Positions 32,634 to 42,503 of a DNA stretch of 64,000 nt are shown here, piece by piece (position 1 is the first letter of the stretch; the number at the start of each line of letters is the position of its first letter). The DNA is taken from positions 2,480,001 to 2,544,000 of the forward strand of contig NZ_CP071868.1 in NCBI RefSeq assembly GCF_017569225.1. Reading direction: 5' to 3'. Both the position numbers and the translations under genes were made by a program. This DNA comes from Pengzhenrongella sicca. GTDB taxonomy: Bacteria; Actinomycetota; Actinomycetes; Actinomycetales; Cellulomonadaceae. The notes under the pieces were generated by a model that worked only from the letters and a program-made list of their open reading frames with translations, was not told the DNA's origin and searched no databases.

Positions 32634-34003
32634 CAGTACCCCATCCCGTTCAGCCCGCCCATGGCGTCGTTCATGCCCGGCGCGTTCATCCCCTGAGCGT
32701 TCAGGCCCTGCATCCCTGCCCCGCCCTTGGAGCCGCCGGCGGACCGGCCGACCAGGCGGTTGAAGTCCTCGACGTGCTGGCACTTCTCGAGAGCGTCCTC
32801 GTAGGAGGTCTTGCCGGACTTGACGAGCTCGGCGAGGTGCTGGTCCATCGTGTGCATCCCGTGCTGGGCGCCGGCCTGCATGGCCGAGTAGATCTGGTGC
32901 GTCTTGCCCTCGCGGATCAGGTTGCGGATCGCGGGCGTGGCGATGAGCACCTCGGTGGCCACGACCCGGCCCGGCCGGTCCGCCCGCTTGCAGAGCGACT
33001 GACAGACGATGGACTGCAGCGCTCCGGCAAGCTGGGTGCGCACCTGCGCCTGCTGGTGGCTCGGGAACACGTCGATGATGCGGTCGATCGTCTGCGCCGC
33101 GTCCTGGGTGTGCAGCGTCGCGAACACCAGGTGGCCGGTCTCGGCGGCGGTGATCGCCGCGGAGATGGTCTCGAGGTCGCGCAGCTCGCCGATCAGGATG
33201 ATGTCCGGGTCCTGCCGCAGCACGTGCTTCAGCGCGCTGGCGAACGAGTGGGTGTCCGACCCGACCTCGCGCTGGTTGATCAGCGACTTCTTGTGCTTGT
33301 GCAGAAACTCGATCGGGTCCTCGACGGTCATGATGTGGCCGGAGCGGGTGCGGTTCGCGAGGTCGACGATCGCCGCGAGTGTCGTGGACTTGCCGGACCC
33401 GGTCGACCCGGTCACCAGCACGAGCCCGCGCGGCAGGCCGGCGAACGTCGCCACGACCGGCGGGACGCCGAGCTCCTCGAGCGGCCGGATGTCGTACGGG
33501 ATCACGCGGAACGCCGCGCCGATCGATTCGCGCTGCTGGTACAGGTTCACCCGGAAGCGGGCCACGCCGCGCAGCGAGTACGCGAAGTCGAACTCCAGCT
33601 CGGCCTCGAACGCCTCCCGCTGGCGTTGAGTGAGGATCCCGTAGATGCTGCGCTGCAGCGCCCCGGGTATTAGCGTGGCGAAGCCGCTGAGCGGGCTGAG
33701 TTCGCCGTTGAGGCGCAGCATCGGCACCGAGCCAGCGGTCAGGTGCAGGTCGGAGGCTCCGGCCTGGACCATCACCCGCAGGGCCGCGTCAAGGTCGAGG
33801 TCGCCCTCCTCGGCACCCGCGCTCATCCCGACTCGCGCGGTACGTTCGCGCGCGGCTGGGGCCACCGGGGTGCGTTCCCGCATCGCCGGAGGCGCCGGGC
33901 TCGGCACGGGCGGCGGCGTGCTCTCGAGCGCGTACGTCGTCGGCATCTGGTGCACCGGCGCCGGCCGTTCGGGTTGGTAGGCCCCCTGGAACTGCTCGCT
34001 CAC
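32633..34003 (-). CDS. pilT: Type IV pilus retraction ATPase PilT
   Basis: 456 aa, about 100 more than typical PilT. Residues 1-65 are a Pro/Ala/Arg-rich extension absent from most homologues; the core starts at LDAALRVMVQAGASDLHL. Walker A GSTGSGKST at 199-207, Asp box ILIGELRDLETI, His box GHLVFATLHTQDAAQTIDR, and the retraction signature AIRNLIREGKTHQ near 385. The tail is Gly/Met/Asn-rich (GLNAQGMNAPGMNDAMGG). GTG start at 34003. It disassembles pili and powers twitching. Confidence 0.94.
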   Translation of the reverse strand: MSEQFQGAYQPERPAPVHQMPTTYALESTPPPVPSPAPPAMRERTPVAPAARERTARVGMSAGAEEGDLDLDAALRVMVQAGASDLHLTAGSVPMLRLNGELSPLSGFATLIPGALQRSIYGILTQRQREAFEAELEFDFAYSLRGVARFRVNLYQQRESIGAAFRVIPYDIRPLEELGVPPVVATFAGLPRGLVLVTGSTGSGKSTTLAAIVDLANRTRSGHIMTVEDPIEFLHKHKKSLINQREVGSDTHSFASALKHVLRQDPDIILIGELRDLETISAAITAAETGHLVFATLHTQDAAQTIDRIIDVFPSHQQAQVRTQLAGALQSIVCQSLCKRADRPGRVVATEVLIATPAIRNLIREGKTHQIYSAMQAGAQHGMHTMDQHLAELVKSGKTSYEDALEKCQHVEDFNRLVGRSAGGSKGGAGMQGLNAQGMNAPGMNDAMGGLNGMGY

Positions 34004-34173
34004 GGTTCCCTCTCCACGTCGTCAGGCCCGCGCGTCGGGCCGCCGCGGCACGTCACGGAGCGCAAGAGTGCTCCCGTGCCGGATCCGCTCTGCACTACCT
34101 ATCGACCGACGGCACACCCGGCTTGAGGACTCCGCGCCGATCACTCACGCCCAAACACGTCAGTACCGGCGCG

Positions 34174-35844
34174 TCAGTTGACGACGCGCAGCACCTCTTC
34201 GATCGAGGTCTGGCCGAGCAGCACCTTGCGCCACCCGTCCTCGCGCAGCGGGATCATGCCCTGCTCGCGGGCGGTGCGGGCGATCTCGGCGCTCGAGGAG
34301 TGCGCGACCGCGTGCCGCTCGATGTCCTCCGTGACCCGCATGACCTCGTGCAGCGCCATCCGCCCGCGGTACCCCGTCTTCGAGCACGCGACGCACCCGA
34401 CGGCCGAGTAGAGGATCGGCAGATCCTCGCCCGGCTCCCAGAGAAATCGAGCCGAGATCAGCTCGGCCTCCGTCGGCACGTACGGCTCCTTGCACTTGTC
34501 GCACAGCCGGCGCGCGAGGCGCTGGGCGACGACCGACTCCAGGGCGGACCCGACCAGGAACGGCTCGATCCCCATCTCGACCAGCCGGGTGATGGCGCTC
34601 GGCGCATCGTTCGTGTGCAGGGTCGAGAGCACGAGGTGGCCGGTCAGCGCCGCCTCGATCGCGATCTGGGCGGTCTCGTGGTCGCGGATCTCGCCCAGCA
34701 GCACGACGTCAGGGTCGCAGCGCAGGATCGAGCGCAGCGCGCTCGCGAACGTGAGCCCGGCCTTGGGGTTGACCTGCACCTGGTTGATGCCCGGGAGCCG
34801 GTACTCGACCGGGTCCTCGACCGTGATGACGTTGATCTCCGGCCGCGAGACGGCGTTGAGGGTCGCGTAGAGGGTCGTCGACTTGCCGGACCCCGTAGGG
34901 CCGGTGACGAGGATCATGCCGTAGGGCTTGCTGTACGACGACTCGAAGGACTCGAAGTTGTGGTCGAGGAACGACAGCTCGCGCAGGTTCAGGCTCGCGG
35001 AGGTGTTGTCCAGGATCCGCATGACGATCTTCTCGCCCCACACGGTCGGGAGAGTCGCCACGCGCAGGTCGATCTTGCGGCCCTGGTGGACGACGGACAT
35101 GCGACCGTCCTGCGGCTTGCGCCGCTCGGAGATGTCGATGTCGCTCATGATCTTGATACGGGAGATCACGCCGCCCTGGATCTGCTTGGGCGCGCGCTGC
35201 GTCTCGTGCAGCACGCCGTCGATCCGGTACCGCACGCGCAGGTCGGTCTCGGCCGGCTCGATGTGGATGTCGGAGGCACGGTCGGTGATCGCCTGCGTGA
35301 CCAGGAGGTTGACGAACCGGACGATGGGGGCGTCGTCGTCGACGAACTCCCCGACGCTCGCGATGTCGGGGTCGGACTGGATCGCATCCTCGAAGGCCGC
35401 GGAGAGGTTCTCCATCTCGCCGTCGGAGCGGCAGTAGCGGTCGATCGCGCGCGTGAGGTTGTCGTGGGTGGCGACCACCGTCCGCACGCGCATGCCGGAC
35501 ATGGTGCGCACGTCGTCGACGGCGACGACGTTGCCCGGGTTCGCGGTCGCGAGCAGAAGCATGCCGCTCTCGATCGCGATCGGCAGCACCACGTGTCGCC
35601 GGCAGAGCGAGGCGGGCACCATGGCGACGGCCAGCCGGTCGACGGCGTACTCGTCCAGGTCGATGAAGTCCATGCCGACCTGGCTGGCCAGCGACTGCAC
35701 CAGCTGGGCCTCCGTGAGCACGCCGATCTCGACCAGGGTGCGCCCGAGCGACGAGCCGCGCGACTTCTGCTCGTCGAGGGCGACGACCAGCTGCGCCTGG
35801 GTGACCAGTCCCTCGTCCAGGAGGATCTCGCCGAGTCTCTTCAT
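34174..35844 (-). CDS. pilB: Type IV pilus extension ATPase PilB
   Basis: 556 aa. N-terminal MshEN/GspE-N domain (GEILLDEGLVTQAQLVVALDEQ, residues 5-26, and EIGVLTEAQLVQSLA), a possible cyclic-di-GMP-binding module. Motor core: Walker A GPTGSGKST 315-323, Walker B region VVLLGEIRDHET 380-391, His box GHLVLSTLHTNDA, and the zinc C4 of extension motors, Cys448/451 and Cys484/487. ATG at 35844 with GGAGG seven bases upstream. The 170 bases between pilB and pilT hold a short hairpin (34053-34076 region) but no gene. Confidence 0.96.
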   Translation of the reverse strand: MKRLGEILLDEGLVTQAQLVVALDEQKSRGSSLGRTLVEIGVLTEAQLVQSLASQVGMDFIDLDEYAVDRLAVAMVPASLCRRHVVLPIAIESGMLLLATANPGNVVAVDDVRTMSGMRVRTVVATHDNLTRAIDRYCRSDGEMENLSAAFEDAIQSDPDIASVGEFVDDDAPIVRFVNLLVTQAITDRASDIHIEPAETDLRVRYRIDGVLHETQRAPKQIQGGVISRIKIMSDIDISERRKPQDGRMSVVHQGRKIDLRVATLPTVWGEKIVMRILDNTSASLNLRELSFLDHNFESFESSYSKPYGMILVTGPTGSGKSTTLYATLNAVSRPEINVITVEDPVEYRLPGINQVQVNPKAGLTFASALRSILRCDPDVVLLGEIRDHETAQIAIEAALTGHLVLSTLHTNDAPSAITRLVEMGIEPFLVGSALESVVAQRLARRLCDKCKEPYVPTEAELISARFLWEPGEDLPILYSAVGCVACSKTGYRGRMALHEVMRVTEDIERHAVAHSSSAEIARTAREQGMIPLREDGWRKVLLGQTSIEEVLRVVN

Positions 35845-35947
35845 TTCGTGTCCTCCGGGGCTGACGCGGGTTGCTCTCTCTACTTCGACATCGCGCGGTG
35901 CGGACCTGAGCCGAAACGACCCCGGAGTTGGTGCCCGCCGCCGTGCC

Positions 35948-36961
35948 CTAGCTCGGCTGCAAGTGCACGAAGCCGATGTCGGCGCGCGCCACGGCCACCG
36001 GGCCGCGATCGGCGACCCGGATCTGGAAGAACTTCGCGTCGGGGACCGTCACCCGGAAGCCGAAGGTGCACGTCCCGACGTAGCCGCCACCGGCCTGTTG
36101 CTCGACCCCGGATGAGGTGCCGGCCGCCAGCGCGCCGGTGCCGACCACCCAGCCGCGCTCGTCGTAGATCGTGACGTTCGCGCCGACCTTGAGGTCCCGG
36201 TCGGCGCCGGTGATCTGGCAGGCCCCCGTCGCGGGGTCGACCGTGAGCGTGGACGACGCGTCCCCGTCCACATGCCAGCCGCCGACGGCGACGCTGCCGG
36301 CCACGTCGACGTACTGGACGGCGGCTGCGGCCTCCTGGTCGACGGCGGCGCTCGCCGCGACCTGCGCACGTTCCGTGACGGCCGCGACCCGCGCGACCTC
36401 CGCGTCCGCAGCGACCCGGGTCACCTCGGCCGCGGTCGCGGCCTTCGCCGCCTCTGCCTTCGCCGCCACGGCCGCCTCGGCGACCGCCTTCGCCGCGGCC
36501 TGCGCCGCGACGCGATCCGCCTCAGCCTTCTTCGCGGTGCGCACCTGCTTCGCGCCGCTCGCGACGATCGCGTTCTCGACCACACGGCTGGTGCGGGTGA
36601 CCTTCGCCGACGTCGCGACGATCTGCTCGGGCGTCCCGTTGGCGATCGCCGCCCGCAGCCCCGCGAGGGCGAGCGTCAGCTGCGTCCGAATCGACTCGTT
36701 GGCCAGTCCGGCCGAGGCGTCCAAGGTGGCGGTGCCCGCGTCGGCCAGCGCCGTGCCGGCGTCGGCCGCGGTCTGAGCGGCCTCGGCCTCTGTGTCACCT
36801 ACCTGCCCGGCGGCGATTGACGCCCGCGTGGCCTCGGCGCTGAGTGCCGTGCTTGCACGGTCGGCGTCCACGGACCGGACGACTCCGGCCGCCGCGACAC
36901 CTCCGACGACGAGCACCGCCACCGCCGCAGCGAGGACGACGCGTCCGCGCGTGAACTCCAT
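35948..36961 (-). CDS. Membrane-anchored Ala-rich coiled-coil protein with C-terminal beta domain (function unknown)
   Basis: 337 aa. A single hydrophobic anchor (VVLAAAVAVLVVGGVAAAGVV, about 8-28), then about 180 residues of Ala-rich heptad-like helix (TAKKAEADRVAAQAAAKAV, EVARVAAVTERAQVAASAAV), ending in a beta domain at about 225-337: TGACQITGADRDLKVGANV, TIYDERGWVVGTGAL, TCTFGFRVTVPDAKFFQIRV, RGPVAVARADI. The beta domain resembles the C-terminal domain of many actinobacterial lipoproteins of unknown function; two Cys may pair. It lies immediately upstream of pilB in the same direction, so it may be an envelope partner of the pilus machine, but this is inference. ATG 36961 chosen; GTG 36982 possible. 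Confidence 0.7.
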   Translation of the reverse strand: MEFTRGRVVLAAAVAVLVVGGVAAAGVVRSVDADRASTALSAEATRASIAAGQVGDTEAEAAQTAADAGTALADAGTATLDASAGLANESIRTQLTLALAGLRAAIANGTPEQIVATSAKVTRTSRVVENAIVASGAKQVRTAKKAEADRVAAQAAAKAVAEAAVAAKAEAAKAATAAEVTRVAADAEVARVAAVTERAQVAASAAVDQEAAAAVQYVDVAGSVAVGGWHVDGDASSTLTVDPATGACQITGADRDLKVGANVTIYDERGWVVGTGALAAGTSSGVEQQAGGGYVGTCTFGFRVTVPDAKFFQIRVADRGPVAVARADIGFVHLQPS

Positions 36962-37090
36962 GCGTCCTTGCACCTGCCTCACCGTGTGCCGTGCGTGTGC
37001 CGTGCGTGTATCTCGCGTGGTCGACGGTCTCGATTCGCCGCCGGGTCACCCATCCCATCGGCCGCCAGACCCACAACTTTACCGGTGCGT

Positions 37091-38065
37091 CTACCGGTGC
37101 ACGGACCGCGCCCCGAGCACGCCCGCCATGGCCTCGACCGGCGCGACCAGGCCCGTCATCAGCCGGACCTGCTCGGCGGCCTGGTGCAGCAGCATCCGGT
37201 CCCCGCCGACGACCACTCCCCCAGCCCGCGCCCACGCGCTCGACAGCGCCGTCGGGAACGGGTCGTACACGACGTCGAGCAGCACCCCGTGCGGTCCGTC
37301 GCCGCCGGCCGCTCGGCTGGCTATGCCGGCCGCTCGGCTGGCGACGGCGGCGCCCAGCCCCGCCGCGACGTCGTCGGCGGCGTGCGCGGGCAGGGTCGAG
37401 ACGACGAGGTCCGCTGCGCCGAACTCGTCCGCGGCGGCCGCGAGCGGCGCGTACCGCGGCTCGACGCCCATGCGGTGCGCGGCGCGCATGAGGGACCCGA
37501 TCCGGCCCATCGACCGGACGTAGACCACCGGGGTCGTGCAGCCGAGCTGCGCGAGCGCGGCGAGGCAGGACGCGGCGGTCGCGCCGGCACCGAGCACCGC
37601 GGCGGTCCGGTCGGCGGGCGCGCCCGCCGGCCCGTCACCCGGCCGCCGACCGCGCGGCCGATCGCGCAACCCCTCCTGCAGGGCCGTGACGATCCCGTAC
37701 ACGTCCGTGTTCGCGCCGACGAGGACCGGCCCGCCCGCGACGCCCGTGCCGGCGCCCGCCTGCACGAGGACGGTGTTCACCGCGCCCACGACGTCGGCGA
37801 GCGGCTCGACGTGGTCGAGCAGCGGCAGCACCGTCTGCTTGAGCGGCATCGTCAGGCTCAGGCCGGCCCAGGCGTCATCGAGCCCGGCGAGGAACGCCGG
37901 CAGCGCGTCGGCGGTGACGTCGACGGCGTCGTACCGCCACCCCTCCAGGCCGAGCGCCGCGTACGCCGCCCGGTGCAGCGCGGGCGAGAGCGAGTGCGCG
38001 ATGGGGTGGCCGAGCACTGCCGCCCGGCGACCCAAAGACACTGCCGCGCTGCGGCCCCCCGTCAC
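37091..38065 (-). CDS. aroE: Shikimate dehydrogenase
   Basis: 324 aa, longer than the usual 270-280 because of two Gly/Arg/Ala-rich inserts (DRPRGRRPGDGPAGAPADR and ASRAAGIASRAAGGDG). Substrate motif LGHPIAHSLSPALHRAAYAALGL with the Ser-Leu-Ser, catalytic Lys in SLTMPLKQTVLPLLDHV, NTD in VGANTDVYGIV, NADP site VLGAGATAASCLAAL. Reduces dehydroshikimate. GTG at 38065 overlaps the mltG stop (GTGA). Confidence 0.92.
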   Translation of the reverse strand: MTGGRSAAVSLGRRAAVLGHPIAHSLSPALHRAAYAALGLEGWRYDAVDVTADALPAFLAGLDDAWAGLSLTMPLKQTVLPLLDHVEPLADVVGAVNTVLVQAGAGTGVAGGPVLVGANTDVYGIVTALQEGLRDRPRGRRPGDGPAGAPADRTAAVLGAGATAASCLAALAQLGCTTPVVYVRSMGRIGSLMRAAHRMGVEPRYAPLAAAADEFGAADLVVSTLPAHAADDVAAGLGAAVASRAAGIASRAAGGDGPHGVLLDVVYDPFPTALSSAWARAGGVVVGGDRMLLHQAAEQVRLMTGLVAPVEAMAGVLGARSVHR

Positions 38066-39276
38066 CCGTTCGCCGCGAGCCAGTCCTGGTACTGCTGCTT
38101 CCCGACCAGGAACTCGTCGTAGTTGTCGGTGAACAGCGTCTCGCCGGTGTCGAGGTTGACGGTGATGAAGTAGGTCCACTCGCCCTCGGCGGGGTTCATC
38201 GCGGCCTGGATCGTGGCCTCGCCCGGGTTGCCGATCGGGGTCGGCGGCAGCCCGAGGATCTGGCGGGAGTTGTACGGGTTGTCCGCCGCGAGGTCCTCGG
38301 CCGTCAGGTCGATCGCGGCCTTGCCGAGGCCGTAGGCGTTGATCGTGTCCATGCCGAGCGGGATCTGCCGCGTCAGTCGGTTCTCGATCACGCGCGCCAC
38401 CTTCGAGTACTCCTCGGGCGCGCTGACCTCCTTCTCGGCGATCGACGCGATGATCAGGACGCGTTCGCGCTGATCGACCGGGACGGCGGCGGCGTCGAGC
38501 ACCGAGACGGTCTTCGCGACCATCTGGGCGAGCACCGTCGCGGCGGTGGCGTCGGGCTCGACCGAGTAGGTCGCGGGGAACAGCCAGCCCTCGATCTGGC
38601 CGGCCGCCTCTGCGGGCAGGCCGATCGCGGGGTCGGCCGCAGCGGCCGCGAGGTCGGCGACGGGGATCGTGGTGATCGCCGAGACCCGCTCGTAGACCTG
38701 CGTGGCGGTCTGCCCCTCGGGGACGGTCACCTTGTAGGAGACGCGGCGCGCCGGGTCGAGCAGGGCGACGACGGCGTCGCTCGCCTTCATCTCGAGCAGC
38801 AGCTCGTAGGTTCCGGGCTGGATCGAGGGCGCGTCGAGGTTCGCGGTGTAGGCGTCCGTGAAGGCCTTCTGCGTCCCGACGATGCCTGCCTCGACAAGCG
38901 CGGCGCCGATCGCCGTGCCGGTGTCGCCGGAGTTGACGGTGATCTGCGCGGAGCCGTGCCCCGGGCCGGGGTAGTCCGCGATCGTCTCCGTCGAGCTGTC
39001 GCCCGAGAAGATCGGCGCCAGGAAGCCGACGACGAACCAGCCGGCCCCGACGACGAGCGCCAGCGCGACCACGACGGCGACCGCGCTGCGACGCCGCTTG
39101 CGGCGCCGGGCGGCGCGCTTGGCGGCGTGCTCGGAGGCGCGCGACCGGACGGGGGCAGCATGGAGCTCGGGCGCGCCGGCGAGGAAGATCTCACTCACGG
39201 CCGTCGTCCCTCCACCGTCCACCGCCGGCCAGTTCATGGCCGCCGGTCCATCCGATTCGTCGTGTGCCACGTTCAC
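38062..39276 (-). CDS. mltG: Endolytic murein transglycosylase MltG (YceG-like)
   Basis: 404 aa. A basic cytoplasmic tail with KRAARRRKRRR precedes one membrane helix at 64-86; a LysM-like subdomain (ITVNSGDTGTAIGAALVEAGIV) and the YceG catalytic domain follow. Catalytic Glu is in IIASIAEKEV; DTINAYGLGKAA and NPYNSRQILGLPPTPIGNPG form the groove. It cuts nascent glycan chains outside the membrane. GTG at 39276 overlaps the ruvX stop. Confidence 0.95.
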   Translation of the reverse strand: MNVAHDESDGPAAMNWPAVDGGGTTAVSEIFLAGAPELHAAPVRSRASEHAAKRAARRRKRRRSAVAVVVALALVVGAGWFVVGFLAPIFSGDSSTETIADYPGPGHGSAQITVNSGDTGTAIGAALVEAGIVGTQKAFTDAYTANLDAPSIQPGTYELLLEMKASDAVVALLDPARRVSYKVTVPEGQTATQVYERVSAITTIPVADLAAAAADPAIGLPAEAAGQIEGWLFPATYSVEPDATAATVLAQMVAKTVSVLDAAAVPVDQRERVLIIASIAEKEVSAPEEYSKVARVIENRLTRQIPLGMDTINAYGLGKAAIDLTAEDLAADNPYNSRQILGLPPTPIGNPGEATIQAAMNPAEGEWTYFITVNLDTGETLFTDNYDEFLVGKQQYQDWLAANG

Positions 39277-39785
39277 CGTTCCGTCGTCATGCGTTCGCCA
39301 TCAGGGCCCACCCGGGGGGCCTCGGGTGGATCGACGTCGACCCGCTCGCCCGCCCGTGCGCCCGATGCGCGTTCCGCGTCGAGCGCCGACTGCAAGATCA
39401 CCACGGCCGCCGCCTGGTCGATGACCGTGCGATGGGTTCGCTCGGACCGTCCGGACGCGTGCAGCGCCTGATGTGCGCTTACGGTACTCATTCGTTCGTC
39501 GATCAACCACACCGACACGGGTGTCACCGCCGACGCCAACGCCCCAGCGTAAGCACGCGCAGCACCCGACGCCGCCCCTTCGGCCCCCGAAAGGTGGATC
39601 GGGAGCCCGACGTACACCGCCGCCGCACCACGTTCACGCACTTCGCGCACAACTGCGGCGAGCGAGCGAGCCCGGGCCAGGGTCGCCACCGGAGTCGCGA
39701 TCAGCCCGTCCGGGTCGCTGACCGCGAGGCCGACGCGCACCGATCCGACGTCGACGCCGAGCCGCGGCCCGCGCTCGACGGGCAC
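39273..39785 (-). CDS. ruvX: RuvX/YqgF family Holliday-junction resolvase-like protein
   Basis: 170 aa, RNase H-like fold. GVDVGSVRVGLAVSD holds the first acidic residue, VYVGLPIHLSG the middle strand, WLIDERMSTVSAHQALH the conserved DER(M/L)(S/T)T motif, IDQAAAVVILQSALD the last acid. Implicated in pre-16S rRNA processing. GTG start at 39785 immediately follows the alaS stop without a spacer. The last 25 residues (GARAGERVDVDPP...) are an unstructured tail. Confidence 0.94.
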   Translation of the reverse strand: MPVERGPRLGVDVGSVRVGLAVSDPDGLIATPVATLARARSLAAVVREVRERGAAAVYVGLPIHLSGAEGAASGAARAYAGALASAVTPVSVWLIDERMSTVSAHQALHASGRSERTHRTVIDQAAAVVILQSALDAERASGARAGERVDVDPPEAPRVGPDGERMTTER

Positions 39786-42464
39786 CTAGGCCCCGACCTC
39801 GGTCGCGATCCCGGCGAGCGCCGCACCCAGCGCGCCGGCGTCGCTGCCGCCGCCCTGGGCCATGTCGTCCTTGCCGCCGCCGCCGCCGCCGAGCACCTTC
39901 GACGCGGTGCGCACGAGCGCCCCGGCCTTGGCGCCGGCCGCCCGCGCCGCGGCGTTCGTCACGACCACCACGAGCGGGCGGTCGTTGCTCACCCCGCCGA
40001 TCGCGACCACCGTCGGGGCGGACTCGCCCAGCCGCGCCCGCACGTCGAGCGCGAGCGCCCGCAGGTCGTCCGCCGAGGCGACGGACCCGGCGTCGTGCAC
40101 GACGACGCGGGTTCCGTTCGCCGCCGACGTCGCGCCGTCCGCAAGGCCGGCCGCCGCGCCGAGCAGCTTCGCCTGGTTCATCGCGGCGAGCTGCTTCTCC
40201 GCGTCGCGCAGGCGCGACACGAGCGAGCTGACGCGCTCGGGCAGCTCGTCCGTGCGCACGTTGAGCAGACCCGTCAGCTGGCCGACGAGCGCGTGCTCCT
40301 TCGCCTGGAAGCCGTACGCGCCGTCGCCGACGAGGGCGTCGAGCCGGCGCACGCCGGAGCCGATCGAGCCCTCGCCCAGCAGGGTGACCAGGCCGAGCTG
40401 GCCCGACCGCTTGACGTGCGTGCCGGCGCACAGCTCGCGCGACCAGTCGCCGCCGATCGAGACCACGCGCACCCGGTCGCCGTACTTCTCGCCGAACAGC
40501 GCCATCGCGCCCGACGCGCGGGCGGCGTCGATCGACATGGTCTGCTCGGTGACCTCGAGGTCCTCGGCGAGCTGCGTGTTGACGCGCTCCTCGATCTCGC
40601 TGAGCGCGCCCGTCGGCAGGCCGGCGCCGTACCGGAAGTCGAACCGGACGCGGCTCGGCGCGTTCTCGGACCCGGCCTGCGTCGCGGTCTCCCCCAGCGC
40701 CTCGCGCAGCGCCTTGTGCACCATGTGCGTGGCGGAGTGCGCGCGGCTGATCGCCTTGCGGCGCTCGCCGTCGATGGTGCCGGTGCCGGCGTCGCCGACG
40801 GTGATCGTGCCGTCGATGAGGCGGCCGCGGTGCACGGACATGCCCTTGATGGGCGCCTGCACGTCGTCGACCTCGACCGTCGCGCCCGAGTCGAGCTGGA
40901 TGAGGCCCTGGTCGGCGAGCTGGCCGCCGGCCTCGGCGTAGAACGGCGTGCGGTCGAGCACGATCTCGACGTCCGCGGGCGCGGTCGCGGCCGGCGCGGG
41001 CACGCCGTCAACAAGCAGCGCCTCGATGCGCACGCGCGCGGTCTGGTCGGTGTACCCGAGAAACTCGACCGGCGCGGCGAGGTCGCGCTGCAGCGCCTGG
41101 TATGCGCTCGCGTCGACGTTGCCGGTCTTCTTCGCGAGGGCATCGGCCCGCGCGCGCTGACGCTGGGTCTGCATGAGGGCGCGGAACGCCTTCTCGTCGA
41201 CCGCGACGCCCTGCTCGGCCGCCATCTCCAGGGTCAGGTCGATCGGGAAACCGTACGTGTCGTGCAGCGTGAACGCCTGCTCGCCGGTGAGCTTGGGCGC
41301 CGTCGGGGACGCCGCCTTGACGCCGGCGACCGCGGTGTCGAGGATCGTCGTGCCCGCGGCGAGGGTGCGGCGGAACGCCTCCTCCTCCGCGTACGCGATG
41401 CGGCTGATCCGCTCGAAGTTGGCCCCGACCTCGGGGTAGGAGCTCTGCATCGCGTCGCGCGAGACCGGGAACAGGTCGCCGAACGTGCGCTGCTCGACGC
41501 CGAGCAGGCGCATCGAGCGGACGGTGCGGCGCAGCAGCCGGCGCAGCACGTACCCGCGGCCCTCGTTCGAGGGCGTGACGCCGTCGCTGATGAGCATGAG
41601 CGCGGACCGCACGTGGTCGGCGACCACGCGCATGCGGACGTCGTCGTCGTGGTTCGCGCCGTAGGTGCGGCCCGAGATCTTCTGCGCGGCCAGGATGACC
41701 GGGAAGACCTCGTCGATCTCGTACATGTTGTCGACGCCCTGGAGCAGGAACGCGACGCGCTCGAGGCCCATGCCGGTGTCGATGTTCTTCTGGGCGAGCT
41801 CGCGGACCACGCGGAAGTCCGTCTTGGACGTCACCTGGTCGATCGCGTACTGCATGAAGACCAGGTTCCAGATCTCGATGTACCGGTCCTCGTCGGCGAT
41901 CGGGCCGCCCTCGAGGCCGTACTTCGGGCCGCGGTCGATGTAGATCTCCGAGCACGGGCCGGCCGGGCCGGGCTGGCCCGTGTGCCAGTAGTTGTCCTTC
42001 TTGTCGCGGCTCTGGATGCGCTCGTCCGGCAGGCCCGCGATCGACTTCCAGAGCTGGCGCGCCTCGTCGTCGTCCTCGTAGACCGTGACCCAGACGATCT
42101 CGGGGTCGAAGCCGTAGCCGCCGTCGGCCTGCGGGGTAGTGATCAGCTCCCACGCGAAGCGGATCGCCCCCTCCTTGAAGTAGTCGCCGAAGGAGAAGTT
42201 GCCGTTCATCTGGAAGAACGTGCCGTGCCGCGTGGTCTTGCCGACCTCTTCGATGTCGGAGGTGCGCACGCACTTCTGCACGCTTGTCGCGCGCTTCCAC
42301 GGGGGCGTCCGCTCGCCGACCATGTACGGGATGAACGGAACCATGCCGGCGACAGTGAACAGCAACGAGGGGTCCTCGGAGATCAGCGACGCCGACGGCA
42401 CGACGGTGTGCCCGCGGCTCGAGAAGAAGTCGAGCCAACGCTGGCGGATCTCGGCGGTACGCAT
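39786..42464 (-). CDS. alaS: Alanine--tRNA ligase
   Basis: 892 aa, full length. Class II core: [60 protein letters not shown] (motif 2 region), [19 protein letters not shown] (motif 3). Editing domain with zinc-type ligands [11 protein letters not shown] and [11 protein letters not shown]-terminal C-Ala domain is Gly/Ala-rich with [15 protein letters not shown]. Charges tRNA-Ala. First of the tightly packed alaS-ruvX-mltG-aroE run. Confidence 0.98.
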   Translation of the reverse strand: MRTAEIRQRWLDFFSSRGHTVVPSASLISEDPSLLFTVAGMVPFIPYMVGERTPPWKRATSVQKCVRTSDIEEVGKTTRHGTFFQMNGNFSFGDYFKEGAIRFAWELITTPQADGGYGFDPEIVWVTVYEDDDEARQLWKSIAGLPDERIQSRDKKDNYWHTGQPGPAGPCSEIYIDRGPKYGLEGGPIADEDRYIEIWNLVFMQYAIDQVTSKTDFRVVRELAQKNIDTGMGLERVAFLLQGVDNMYEIDEVFPVILAAQKISGRTYGANHDDDVRMRVVADHVRSALMLISDGVTPSNEGRGYVLRRLLRRTVRSMRLLGVEQRTFGDLFPVSRDAMQSSYPEVGANFERISRIAYAEEEAFRRTLAAGTTILDTAVAGVKAASPTAPKLTGEQAFTLHDTYGFPIDLTLEMAAEQGVAVDEKAFRALMQTQRQRARADALAKKTGNVDASAYQALQRDLAAPVEFLGYTDQTARVRIEALLVDGVPAPAATAPADVEIVLDRTPFYAEAGGQLADQGLIQLDSGATVEVDDVQAPIKGMSVHRGRLIDGTITVGDAGTGTIDGERRKAISRAHSATHMVHKALREALGETATQAGSENAPSRVRFDFRYGAGLPTGALSEIEERVNTQLAEDLEVTEQTMSIDAARASGAMALFGEKYGDRVRVVSIGGDWSRELCAGTHVKRSGQLGLVTLLGEGSIGSGVRRLDALVGDGAYGFQAKEHALVGQLTGLLNVRTDELPERVSSLVSRLRDAEKQLAAMNQAKLLGAAAGLADGATSAANGTRVVVHDAGSVASADDLRALALDVRARLGESAPTVVAIGGVSNDRPLVVVVTNAAARAAGAKAGALVRTASKVLGGGGGGKDDMAQGGGSDAGALGAALAGIATEVGA

Positions 42465-42503
42465 GTCTACCTCAGGGTCGGTCGGGTACTGATCGGAACG
42501 GGC

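Noticed and set aside
34004-34173. Possible tRNA or small RNA between pilT and pilB
   Set aside because: No cloverleaf or T-loop seen; only a short hairpin with one bulge.
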